From Gloeocapsopsis sp. IPPAS B-1203 (GTDB taxonomy: Bacteria; Cyanobacteriota; Cyanobacteriia; Cyanobacteriales; Chroococcidiopsidaceae): a stretch of DNA of 64,000 nucleotides. The stretch spans positions 310,001 to 374,000 of the forward strand of contig NZ_PEIG01000003.1 in NCBI RefSeq assembly GCF_002749975.1, given 5' to 3'. Position 1 is the first letter of the stretch. Every line of letters starts with the position of its first letter. Below the pieces are notes generated by a model, which did no database searches, was not told the DNA's origin, and worked only from the letters and a program-made list of their open reading frames with translations. This document shows positions 14,585 through 23,966 of the stretch, piece after piece. Both the position numbers and the translations under genes were made by a program.

Positions 14585-17182
14585 ATGAGGCAACGATTGA
14601 TTGGGTTGATGCTATTAGGGACAGTGTGGGCGATCGCGATTCCATCTGTAACAGCACAAGAGGAAATACCGAGTAAAACGCTTGCAGAATGGATTGCGAC
14701 AACAAGGAAATCACAAAATTCTGACATCGCGCAAAATGTTGCTGTACAAGTCACTGGCGTAAGTGTCTTTGATACAGACACAGGGCTAGAAATTGTTTTA
14801 GAAACCACAGGGGAATTGTCGCAACCTATAACGTCTGTTGTTGGTAATACTTTAATTGCAGATATTCCAAATGCAGTTCTGAATCTACCAGAACCACAAG
14901 AACCTCAATTTGTCAATCCATCAGCAGAAATTGCATCGCTATCGGTAACAAATTTGCCGAATAATCAAATTCGAGTTGCCATTGAAGGAGTCAATGCACC
15001 ACCGACGGCACAAGTCAGTGCATCTGCTCAAGAATTGATATTAACTGTGACTTCCAGTGCCGCAGCAGATGTCACTGAAGATGATGAAGCAATTCAGATT
15101 GTCGTCACAGCAACACGCACAGAAGAAGCCGTAGAGGATGTACCGCGTTCGGTTACAGTGGTAGAGCGCGAACAAATCGAGCAACAAGTCACTGTTTCGC
15201 AGTCAAGAAACCTGCAAGATATTCTGGGTAATCTCGTTCCTGGGTTAGCACCGACAACGCAAAGTAACAACAATACAAATCAAACCCTTCGAGGCAGACA
15301 AGTTCAGGTTCTCATTGATGGCGTACCGCTGCGTTCAAACTTAACAAACCAACCGCGAGATTTTAGAAGTATCGATCCCGATTCGATTGAACGTGTTGAA
15401 ATTGTACGCGGACCAAGTGCAACTTATGGTGATGGTGGTACTGGAGGTGTAATTAATATTATTACCCGCCGACCTCCAGAAGGAGAAATCTTAAGCACTG
15501 TCGAAGTTGGTGTCAATGCTGCTGCGGGTGGAGGCGATTCATTTTTACTAGGTGACAGTTTTGGTAACTTCTTTAAATACGGGCTTGCGGGTAATGAAGG
15601 CATTGTCGATTTTGTATTTGACTTCTCGCGTTCGTACACTGGTGGATTTTTTGATGCACGAGGCGATCGCATTCCGCAATTTGCCCAAGATTCGGATGCA
15701 GAAACGTTAAGTGTACTGGGTAAAATCGGCTTGAATTTCACCGAAGATCAACGCTTGCAGTTTAGTGCTAGCTACTTTGAAGCTAACGAAAACTTTCGCA
15801 TTATTAGCGATCCTATTATCGAAGATATTCCAGGAATTCAGTATGCCCGCGCGCTGGAAGTTCCAGGAATTGAAGTTATTGGCGGTAATGAAGCAGGGAA
15901 TCACACGAGTGTTTTTAACGTCAGCTATACGCACGCAAATCTTTTAGGTAGTCGCGTCCAAGCACAAGCATTTTACCGCAATGGTCCTGCATCATTTACA
16001 CCTGAAGACTTTAGACCGTTTGATTTTGTCGATCCTGGAATTTTTCAAAGTACGATTGAACGCGAGTTATTTGGCGGTAGACTCCAGGTAGAAACACCTT
16101 TTTCCTCAACATTGAGCGTGTTATGGGGTGCAGATTACCTCGATGAAGATATCTCGCAGGTAATTACGTTCTTCGATCCTGAAGTGTATGATGCGACAAA
16201 CCGTCGAGTCTTTCAAGCAATTGGTACGCGAAGCTATATGCCACCGCATAATTTTACCAACCTTGGCTTATTTGCTCAAGCACAGTGGAATTTGACTGAC
16301 GCTTTGCGTCTTAGTGGTGGAATACGTTACGAACGCTTTGCCTTAAGTGTGGATGATTACACAACGGTTGGGTTTGGGTTGACTCCAGATCGGGCGATCG
16401 CTGGTGGAGATGTTAGCTTTGATGACGTTTTGTTTAACATTGGCGCAACGTATAATTTAACTGAAAATCTCAGCGTGTTTGCCAGCTTTGCACAAGGCTT
16501 TTCCGCGCCAACTTTTGGCACAATTTTGCGCGATCCACCCGAAGATTTCACCTCAGTTACGGATGATTTTGATGTCATTAGTCCGCAACTGGTAAATAGT
16601 TATGAAATTGGAGTGCGGGGAAATTGGGCGAATATCCAAGCTTCACTTGCGGGTTTCTACAACGAGTCAGAACTCGGGATCGGATTTGAAGAATCTCCCT
16701 TAGGTACTCGCATTGCGCGTCAACCGCAACGGTTTATCGGGTTAGAAGGAACTGTAGATTGGCAACCTATCAATAATTTGGCGTTAGGTGGAAGTGTAAC
16801 GTTACTTCGAGGTGAATTTGAAAATGAAGATGGCGATTACTTAGCGATTGATGGATTTACGGTTTTTCCACCGAAGTTAACGGCTTACGTACAACACGAA
16901 ACTGATTTTGGCTGGCGGAATCGTTTGCAATTACTTTATGTTGGCGATCGCAGTGCGGCTTTTGATGATGGTGTCGATCCGGTTCCCGTGACAGGTTACA
17001 CAACACTTGACTTGATTAGCAGTATCCCACTACTTGGAGGTAGACTATCATTTAGCGTTGAAAATCTCCTCAATCGACAATACGCACCTTTCTTGAATCA
17101 GGTTGATGGTGGATATTTTGAACCTGGAAACGTTGCTGCACGAGGTCGTACGATTAGTGTTAACTATTCGATTGATTGGTGA
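14585..17182 (+). CDS. TonB-dependent receptor with AMIN domain, FepA/BtuB-like plug
   Basis: Outer-membrane receptor, 865 residues from ATG 14585 (TTG 14576 would add three). Signal peptide MRQRLIGLMLLGTVWAIAIP ending near SVTA; AMIN domain about 54-156 (VQVTGVSVFDTDTGLEIVLE, LIADIPNAVLNLPEP); TonB-box-like IQIVVTATRTEEAV near 170; plug with VEIVRGPSATYGDGGTGGVI; barrel ending FEPGNVAARGRTISVNYSIDW. The plug and the VVTATRT start are of the FepA/colicin I receptor kind, as in the split receptor at 21403 with which it aligns along its whole length. A heptamer repeat array and then ferredoxin-like and FecB-like genes follow. Substrate unknown; catecholate-type siderophores are a guess from the subfamily. 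Confidence 0.93.
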   Translation: MRQRLIGLMLLGTVWAIAIPSVTAQEEIPSKTLAEWIATTRKSQNSDIAQNVAVQVTGVSVFDTDTGLEIVLETTGELSQPITSVVGNTLIADIPNAVLNLPEPQEPQFVNPSAEIASLSVTNLPNNQIRVAIEGVNAPPTAQVSASAQELILTVTSSAAADVTEDDEAIQIVVTATRTEEAVEDVPRSVTVVEREQIEQQVTVSQSRNLQDILGNLVPGLAPTTQSNNNTNQTLRGRQVQVLIDGVPLRSNLTNQPRDFRSIDPDSIERVEIVRGPSATYGDGGTGGVINIITRRPPEGEILSTVEVGVNAAAGGGDSFLLGDSFGNFFKYGLAGNEGIVDFVFDFSRSYTGGFFDARGDRIPQFAQDSDAETLSVLGKIGLNFTEDQRLQFSASYFEANENFRIISDPIIEDIPGIQYARALEVPGIEVIGGNEAGNHTSVFNVSYTHANLLGSRVQAQAFYRNGPASFTPEDFRPFDFVDPGIFQSTIERELFGGRLQVETPFSSTLSVLWGADYLDEDISQVITFFDPEVYDATNRRVFQAIGTRSYMPPHNFTNLGLFAQAQWNLTDALRLSGGIRYERFALSVDDYTTVGFGLTPDRAIAGGDVSFDDVLFNIGATYNLTENLSVFASFAQGFSAPTFGTILRDPPEDFTSVTDDFDVISPQLVNSYEIGVRGNWANIQASLAGFYNESELGIGFEESPLGTRIARQPQRFIGLEGTVDWQPINNLALGGSVTLLRGEFENEDGDYLAIDGFTVFPPKLTAYVQHETDFGWRNRLQLLYVGDRSAAFDDGVDPVPVTGYTTLDLISSIPLLGGRLSFSVENLLNRQYAPFLNQVDGGYFEPGNVAARGRTISVNYSIDW

Positions 17183-17187
17183 CATTT

Positions 17188-17271
17188 GGGTAATGGGTAA
17201 TGGGTAATAGGTAATGGGTAATGGGTAATAGGTAATGGGTAATGGGTAATGGGTAATAGGTAATGGGTAAT
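17188..17271 (+). repeat. Short tandem heptamer repeat (12 x GGGTAAT/AGGTAAT)
   Basis: Twelve uninterrupted 7-bp units, nine GGGTAAT and three AGGTAAT (units 4, 7 and 11), between the receptor and the ferredoxin-like gene. This is the STRR type of repeat known from cyanobacteria. No spacers, so it is not CRISPR. Confidence 0.9.
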
Positions 17272-17342
17272 TCTAGATGAATATTACTTCCAATTACTAG
17301 TTACCAACTTTTCAGTTACGTTTGTTTTCGCAATACTTGTTT

Positions 17343-18293
17343 ATGATTCGTTCCTTTTGTGCTGATGCGTCGCGTCATGCGGGAGAAGATCCTATTGGTT
17401 GGGCGAGTTTTGATGAAACCTTGATCCTAATTGAGTGTCCGCCGCCTTGGAGTGCGAATAAGTTTGAGTCTAAAGCCGCGCCAGCAAGTCTAATTTCTTT
17501 GGTAGATCAATTTGATGAAGTTGAAGCATCGCTGAGGGTGTTATTGATTTACGGTGAAGCGCTGCAACAGCATACGCGCTTAATTATCTTTCGCCAAAAA
17601 TCAGAACTGTCAAATGGTTATTGCAAACAAGAAGCGCAATTTTCAGATATTGATGCTGCGGTACAGAATTTACCCAACTATTTAGCCGATTCTACGCTGG
17701 GTGCTGATGCGACACCAACGCGAGATATTTTAGTTTGCACGCATGGTAGTCACGATCGCTGCTGTGGAAAGTATGGCTATCCGTTTTATCGGCAAGCTGC
17801 GGCAATTGTACACGATTTGGGTTTAGCAAATGTCCGCGTTTGGCAATCAAGTCACTTTGGCGGACATCGATTCGCGCCTACAATCCTTGATTTTCCCGAT
17901 GGGCGGTGTTACGGAAGACTCACACCAGAAACTTTTATCTCAATTCTGACTCGTCAGGGTGATATTCAAGCGTTGAAAAATGTCTATCGCGGTTGGGGAA
18001 TTCTTGCGGGTTCTGAGTACCCCATCGCCGCCCAAGTTATGGAACGCGAATTGATGTTACAACACGGTTGGGACTGGTTTAATTACAAAGTTGCTTATCG
18101 TATTGTGGAAGAAAGTGCCGATCGCGTTTTTAGTCGTGTTGAATTGACTGTAGCTCAGCCGAATGGTTCATTGCATTGCTATCAAGCTGATGTTGTTGAA
18201 GATGAAAGTCGCGTACTTCACATAATTGGTGATTGTCATGGTGAAGTTGAAAAGTTACCGCATCGCGTTGTCAAAAATTTAGTAGAGGTTTGA
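17343..18293 (+). CDS. Sucrase/ferredoxin-like (Apd1-type) thioredoxin-fold [2Fe-2S] protein
   Basis: A 316-residue cytosolic protein from ATG 17343 (TTG 17322 would add seven residues). Same family as the gene at 11701: SRHAGEDPIGWAS, ILVCTHGSHDRCCGKYGYPF, QSSHFGGHRFAPTILDFPDG. C132-x8-C141 and H171-x3-H175 again supply the Cys2His2 cluster ligands of the Apd1/Aim32 type. It lacks the extra CRFC near the N-terminus of its paralogue, so that pair is not needed for the cluster. Here it precedes the FecB-like gene, the reverse of the order at 10683-12699. The stop TGA is followed at once by the GTG start of the next gene, a sign of translational coupling. Confidence 0.85.
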   Translation: MIRSFCADASRHAGEDPIGWASFDETLILIECPPPWSANKFESKAAPASLISLVDQFDEVEASLRVLLIYGEALQQHTRLIIFRQKSELSNGYCKQEAQFSDIDAAVQNLPNYLADSTLGADATPTRDILVCTHGSHDRCCGKYGYPFYRQAAAIVHDLGLANVRVWQSSHFGGHRFAPTILDFPDGRCYGRLTPETFISILTRQGDIQALKNVYRGWGILAGSEYPIAAQVMERELMLQHGWDWFNYKVAYRIVEESADRVFSRVELTVAQPNGSLHCYQADVVEDESRVLHIIGDCHGEVEKLPHRVVKNLVEV

Positions 18294-19301
18294 GTGTTGG
18301 GAGCGATCGCACATCATCGCAGACTGAAAATCATTGTATTAAGTGTTCTGACTTGCTTGTTAGTAACCGCTTGCGGAACGATTCGACACATCAATTCTCC
18401 TAATGTCTCTGTTGCATCAAACTGCCAAATTGTCAAGCATGATGTTGGTGAAACTCAAATTTGCGGTCAACCGGAAACGATTGCGGCGCTGAGTCCGCCA
18501 CTCCTCGATATTTTATTGTCATTGGGAATACAACCTGCTGCGTATGCGGAAGTCAATCCCTTAAGTGATCGCGTCTTTAGTCGCCCCAGCGAACAAATTC
18601 CGTATTTAGGTAAGCGTGTCACAAGTCAACCTGTTAATTTAGGCGATCGCCAAAATCCCTCAATCGAAACACTGCTGCAATTAAAACCTAACTTGATTTT
18701 GGGTGAAAATTACCTTGAAATTAATTACAAATTATATTCTAAAATCGCTCCAACACTACTATATGAAGTACAAGGAGATCGCTGGCAACAAGTTATTTTG
18801 CAAATTGGTCAAGCTTTAGGACGCGAGGCGCAAGCACAGCAAACTCTGATCAATCATAACCAGCGACTTGCTCAAATCAAAGCACAATTAGCACCTGTCA
18901 TTGCACAACAGAAAATTCTTGTTTTAGGCTTTGCTAACGAAATTTCGAGTTCGTTCTTATTTGATCGCAATGATTTTGTCTGTGGCTTACTCGCAGATTT
19001 AGGTTTTCAAGTTGTCAATCCTGAAGAAGAACGCAGTAGCGGTATCTTTTCAGTGGAAGTATTACCGCAAATTGATACCGATGTAATTTTAGTGTTGCCT
19101 TCAGGAGAAAATACAGTAGAAAATGCTAAACGCCAGTGGAGTCAAAATTCAATTTTGCGATCGCTGCCCGCAGTTCAAAATCAAAAAGTTTATTTCATCG
19201 ACTATCAACTTACCCGTATTCGCGGACCAATTGCTGCTGAAGTCTTGATTAATCGAATACAAGAACTATTACAAGCAGATAAAATAAAAACAAATCCATA
19301 A
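18294..19301 (+). CDS. FecB-type iron-siderophore ABC transporter substrate-binding lipoprotein
   Basis: A 335-residue lipoprotein starting at GTG directly after the upstream stop (TGAGTG). Signal peptide ends LLVTAC, a lipobox. Conserved core: CQIVKHDVGETQICGQPE, LLDILLSLGIQPAAYAEV, EQIPYLGKRVTSQPVNLGDR, LETLLQLKPNLILGENYLEI-like, and the end VYFIDYQLTRIRGPIAAEVL. Closest to the protein at 10683. It is the third gene of the receptor (14585), ferredoxin-like, FecB-like set and should bind the same ferric siderophore in the periplasm. Confidence 0.92.
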   Translation: MLGAIAHHRRLKIIVLSVLTCLLVTACGTIRHINSPNVSVASNCQIVKHDVGETQICGQPETIAALSPPLLDILLSLGIQPAAYAEVNPLSDRVFSRPSEQIPYLGKRVTSQPVNLGDRQNPSIETLLQLKPNLILGENYLEINYKLYSKIAPTLLYEVQGDRWQQVILQIGQALGREAQAQQTLINHNQRLAQIKAQLAPVIAQQKILVLGFANEISSSFLFDRNDFVCGLLADLGFQVVNPEEERSSGIFSVEVLPQIDTDVILVLPSGENTVENAKRQWSQNSILRSLPAVQNQKVYFIDYQLTRIRGPIAAEVLINRIQELLQADKIKTNP

Positions 19302-19313
19302 TAGGTAGTCTTG

Positions 19314-20039
19314 ATGGCACCGGCTGGAGCAAACCAAAGCGCTACAACTGGTGGTAACTGGGGAAGCGTTGTCCGACGATTTTCAGCTAGAAGACAAACT
19401 AGTAGAGAAATAGGTCAACGTGCGTTGCGTGAAAGTCTAGAAATTAGTGGTTTTATCCAACAGCAAATGTTGATGGCGTCGAATTTTGGTTTGTGTGCAA
19501 CTGTAAATGGGCAATTCATTGTTAAAGCACCAGATTGGGTTTATATTGAACGAGTTAATCAAGAGTTAGGCGATTGCGCTACGCGATCGCAAGCGCTATA
19601 CACCAAATCTAGAAAACGACGTTCCCCAAGTCGCGATCAAATTTTTATCTGACACTGATGAGCAAGAATATACGGTAAAGCGAACTTATCCACCAGGAAA
19701 ATGGTTTTTTCCGAGCAAATTTTGCAGATTCTGGTTGATGTGATTTTTGACTTTAGTGATGATTTATTAGAATTGTATCAACTCGAAAATGGACGTTATG
19801 GGTTAAAGCAACCGGATGAAAACGGTCGTGATTGGATTGACTCAATAAATTTATTTCTAGGAACTTGACAAGGTAGAAAAGAAGCGCGAACGGGTTATTG
19901 GTTGCGGTGGTGGGATGACGGAGGAAATGCGTTACCTTGGGCAGTAGAACTGATTGAAATTGAACGCTAGCAAAAAGAACGATTGATTGCTTTTTTGCAA
20001 TTTCAGGGCATTGATCCGAATAATTTGCCCATAGACTAA
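19314..20039 (+). pseudogene. Uma2 family nuclease, heavily decayed
   Basis: The first open part (MAPAGANQSATTGGNWGSVV near 19314, ending at 19652) loses frame near LYT. The protein goes on in other frames as TPNLENDVPQVAIKFLSDTD, YTVKRTYPPGKWFF, EQILQILVDVIFDFSDDLLE, NGRYGLKQPDENGRDW, LFLGT, TGA stop, QGRKEARTGYWLRWWDDGGN, ELIEIER, TAG stop, QKERLIAFLQFQGIDPNNLP. That makes two frameshifts and two in-frame stops. The fragments belong to a longer Uma2-like protein ending in DPNNLPID. It lies between the FecB-like gene at 18294 and the AraC gene at 20182. Confidence 0.7.
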
Positions 20040-20181
20040 ACTATCGCTTCTCTGCTTATCTTATTGATAGTGCTTACGTTATGCTTTTAAGCAAAAACTT
20101 GACTTTTCTTGATAAATAAGAATAATTGCATTTAGCTAAAAATAAATTTGTTTGTTATTGCAGACACGAAAGGAGCCGTCT

Positions 20182-21168
20182 GTGGCAATTACCCTCTTAG
20201 AAAGGGAATACGCGGATTTGTGGTATAACAATCACATTCTAGAATTAGAGCCTTTTGAAACTGTAGAAAAATGCCCTGAGCAATTGGGTAGTGGTTATCA
20301 ACGATGGATCTTACTGAATGGGATTGATTTATTAATTCACGACTACGAATTTTGTGATGATGTTGTCATAAAGTTAGAGGAAACTTCTGGCTGTATTGAA
20401 TTTGGATTTCAAGTGTTGGGTCATCACCAATACCCCGATTGTGCGCAGCACAGCGCTGGAAGCTATCGCATCCGTAGCAGCGGTCAAAACTTTGTAGAAT
20501 GGGGTGTCATGCAAAATGCGATCGCTCAAAAGTCGGCGGGGAAAATTCTCCAAATAGACATTCATCTCGATTCGCCTGAACTCCTACACTGCTTTTGTAC
20601 ATCTGGATCGTCTCTACCTTTAGCTGTTCAGCAGCTAATTGCAGGCAACGAGCAACCTTATGCTCATATCGGTAATATCACACCAGCGATGAAGTTGGTG
20701 CTAGAGCAGATTCTTAACTGCCCTTATCAAGGTGCAACAAAGCAAATGTATCTTGGGGCAAAGTGTTTAGAACTGATCGCAATGAAGATTGCCCAGCTGG
20801 GAGAAGTTAATCATAAGACTTACCCACGATTAAGCCGCAGCGAAATAGACCAAATTCGGCAAGCAAAAGACATTATCTGTCAAAATCTGTGCGATCCGCC
20901 TTCATTACTCTCGCTAGCACGGCAAGTTGGTTTAAATGACTGCACTTTAAAACGTGGATTTCGTCAAATCTTTGGTACAAGCGTTTTTGGTTACTTACAC
21001 GATCGCCGGATGGAGTACGCGCGTCAGCTACTGCAAGAACAAGCAATAACGATTACAGGTGTCGCGGCGATGGTTGGTTATGCCAATCGCGGACATTTCG
21101 CAGCTGCATTTCGCAAAAAGTTTGGCGTGAGTCCGAGTCATTATTTATCGCAACATGGGAATGGGTAA
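20182..21168 (+). CDS. AraC-family (PchR-like) transcriptional regulator
   Basis: A complete 328-residue regulator. GTG 20182 is chosen because AAAGGAG lies seven bases before it; TTG 20152 has no such site. Sensing region: EKCPEQLGSGYQRWILLNGI, CIEFGFQVLGHHQYPD, QNFVEWGV, LEQILNCPYQGATKQMYLGA. DNA-binding end: PPSLLSLARQVGLNDCTLKR, ITGVAAMVGYANRGHFAAAF, FGVSPSHY. It stands 234 bp before the receptor at 21403 with no gene between, the simplest regulator-receptor-binding protein layout in the window. Confidence 0.92.
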   Translation: MAITLLEREYADLWYNNHILELEPFETVEKCPEQLGSGYQRWILLNGIDLLIHDYEFCDDVVIKLEETSGCIEFGFQVLGHHQYPDCAQHSAGSYRIRSSGQNFVEWGVMQNAIAQKSAGKILQIDIHLDSPELLHCFCTSGSSLPLAVQQLIAGNEQPYAHIGNITPAMKLVLEQILNCPYQGATKQMYLGAKCLELIAMKIAQLGEVNHKTYPRLSRSEIDQIRQAKDIICQNLCDPPSLLSLARQVGLNDCTLKRGFRQIFGTSVFGYLHDRRMEYARQLLQEQAITITGVAAMVGYANRGHFAAAFRKKFGVSPSHYLSQHGNG

Positions 21169-21287
21169 TAGAAAAGCACTTAGCCTTTAGCAGTTAGCAG
21201 TTAGCAATTCCCTGAAAAGCTAATCACTATTTAATGACCAGTTACCAGTCCTTACGTTATTTTGATTTTCACCTACTTACTTAACAA

Positions 21288-21325
21288 ATTCCGTTTTGGG
21301 ATCTAATCATTCCGGCTTTGAGTCG
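21288..21325 (+). promoter_or_regulatory. Putative AraC-type operator: two 21-bp-phased half-sites
   Basis: ATTCCG-TTTT-GGGAT starts at 21288 and ATTCCG-GCTT-TGAGT at 21309, a 21-bp period, 80-115 bp before the receptor start. A TAATAT at 21343 could serve as a -10 box downstream of it. Same layout as at 7746 and 14444. Confidence 0.55.
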
Positions 21326-21402
21326 CATCACTTCGCAGAAACCTTTAATATTTTGATCTGGATTAATTAGGAAAGTTTTTCAACTTGTGGGTTGGGTAAG
21401 GA

Positions 21403-23946
21403 GTGATGGAGCGATCGCATTTTCGGTTTGTGGCAATAGTCAGCATTGTATCTGTTGTGGGTACGCAGTCAATTTGTGCGCAAGAATTACCAACAGTACA
21501 GCAAAATGTAACTACACCTACTCAGTGGCTAGCGCAATCTCAAGCTGTGGTAGAAGTTACAAACGTCGAGGTGACTCAGACTCCTGAAGGCTTGGAGATA
21601 GTTTTGCAAACTCCAGCAGGCGAAATATCACTTCCGATAACATCGGTTGTTGACAATGCCTTGATTGCAGATATTCCCAACGCCGTGTTGGTACTTGCTG
21701 ATACTGAACAATTTCAAGTGACGAACCCAACTCCAGGAATTACATCAATTTCAGTAACAAATACACAAAACAATCAGATTCGAGTTGCAATTTCTGGTGA
21801 GACAACTCCACCAGTTGCAGAAGTGATTACCGCAGATCGAGAACTCATATTCAGCGTGACTCCTGAAGCTGATACAGCAGAAGCACCAATCGAGATCGTT
21901 GTCACTGCAACCCGTACCGCCGAAGCGGTGCAAAATATACCACGGTCGGTAACAATCATCAATCGCGATCAAATCGAGCAACAAACCGCGTTACGCAGAG
22001 ATTTGCAAGATATTCTGGCGCAAACGGTACCAGGCTTAGGCGATGTTTCTCCTGACGGTAATACATTTTCGCAACAACTGCGCGGTCGGCGGGTGCAAAT
22101 ATTAATTGATGGCGTTCCAATCAAATCGAACCTTTCAACAGTACAAGCCAGAGATTATCGCAGTATTTCGCCCGATGCGATTGAAAGAATTGAGGTTGTA
22201 CGCGGACCAACCGCGATTTATGGCGATGGTGGAACTGGTGGCGCGATCAATATTATTACTCGCCAAGCTGGTGAAGAGCAATTTACTTCAACTGCTGAAA
22301 TCGGAATCGATGCGGCTGCGGGTGGAGGAAACTCATTTTTGACTGGAGATAGTTTCAGTAACTATCTAGAGTACGGATTTTCGGGAAATGAAGGCATTTT
22401 TGACTTTGTATTCAATATCTCACGTAACGATGTCGGTGGCTTTTTTGATGCAGAAGGCTCGCGCATTCCGTTTGAAAGCGTCGCCGATACGGAAATATTT
22501 AATGTATTTGGTAAAGTAGGAGTTAATTTAAATTCGCAACAACGTCTACAAGTTTCGCTCAATCACTACAACGAAGGCGAAAACAGTACAGTTAGACCCG
22601 ACGAAAGCATCTTAGATATTCCTGGAATTCAAAAAGCACGGGGAATCACCGTTCCAGATGTCGAATTTATCGGCGTTCCTGGGCGGGGTAATCGTAACAC
22701 GGTCGCCAGTGTTAACTATACAAACGACGCACTTTTCGGCAGCCAGTTGCAAGGGCAATTATACTATCGTTTGAACTCGCGTGGCTCAGACGCATTCGAC
22801 TTTCGAGATTTTGGCGATCCGCTCCAGCAACAGCAGTTTGATAAAGAACAGTGGGGCGCACGACTTCAGATTCAAACACCGTTATCGTCAGCAGCAAGTT
22901 TGCTGTGGGGTGCAGACTACTCGAACGAAAACATTCAACTTGATTTCAATTTTGGTGATGATGCCGAGTTTGATAATACCCAAGGACGAGTGTTTCGTCG
23001 CATCGGCGGCATATCGATTCCTTATGATTTTAGTAACTTGGGATTGTTTGCGCAATTGCAATGGGATTTAAATGACCGCTGGTTAGTCAGTGGTGGTGCT
23101 AGGTATGAGCGATTTAACTTGAGTGTAGATGATTTTCAAACTCCTTTTGTCCCCTATCGCAATATCACTGGCGGCGATCTCAGTTTTGACGATCTGGCGT
23201 TAAATCTGGGTACTCGATACCGCGTTACTGAAGAAGTGAGTTTGTTTGCAAATTTTGCACAAGGTTTTTCTGCGCCTGATTTTGGGCGTTTACTACAAGG
23301 TCCACCCGATGAGTTAACTTAGATTGAAGATGATGTCAATGTGACGCAGCCGCAAAAAGTTGATAATTACGAAATTGGCGTTCGCGGCGAATGGACAAAC
23401 GTTCAAGTATCACTCGCTGGATTTTACAATGAATCAGAATTAGGAACGCGATTAATCCCTGGTGCAGCCCTCGCCGAAATTGTCCGTGTTCCCGAACGCA
23501 TTTATGGCGTTGAAGCTACTATTGATTGGCAACCAGGGGGAAACTGGCAACTTGGCGGTACAGCGACTTGGCAGGAAGGTGAATTTGAAGAAGATGACGA
23601 ATTTTTGGCGATTACCAGCGAACGCATTTCACCGTTGAAACTGAGTGCATACGTTGAACACGAAACTTTACCAGGTTGGAGTAATCGATTGCAGTTACTT
23701 CTTGTAGGAAATCGCACCCGCGCCTTTAACGACGGAACCGAAGAAGTTCCCATTTCCGGCTACATCACCTTAGATTACATCGGGAGCATTCAACTAGGAC
23801 CAGGAACGCTCAGTATTGGCATTGAAAACCTGTTGAACGAACAGTATTTTCCTGTCGCGTCTCAATATCTGGGTGGCTTCTATGAACCAGACAACATCGC
23901 AGCCAGAGGACGCACGCTGCGAGTCGGCTATCGCGTAACTTGGTAA
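21403..23946 (+). pseudogene. TonB-dependent AMIN receptor split by one TAG codon
   Basis: One reading frame covers the whole receptor (848 codons) except for a single TAG at 23320, after PPDELT and before IEDDVNVTQPQKVDNYEIGV. The paralogue at 14585 reads PEDFTSVTDDFDVISPQLVN here, so nothing but one codon is affected; CAG to TAG is the simplest change. Signal peptide to about 26, AMIN about 49-155, IEIVVTATRT near 163, plug IEVVRGPTAIYGDGGTGGAI, barrel end YEPDNIAARGRTLRVGYRVTW. The stop removes the last third of the barrel (codons 640-848), so the product should not fold unless the stop is read through. GTG 21403 and ATG 21406 are alternative starts. A FecB-like gene overlaps or abuts the end. 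Confidence 0.85.
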
Positions 23947-23966
23947 AGCCTCAATATCTCCAACAA

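Noticed and set aside
15424-15741. 105-codon frame opposite the 14585 receptor
   Set aside because: Antisense shadow of the receptor coding sequence, with a low-complexity product and no ribosome site.
17188-17271. Possible CRISPR array
   Set aside because: Units are 7 bp and contiguous, with no spacers and no cas genes.
23320-23322. Pyrrolysine or regulated read-through at TAG in the receptor
   Set aside because: Cyanobacteria have no known pyrrolysine system and no structure was seen after the stop; a mutation is simpler.
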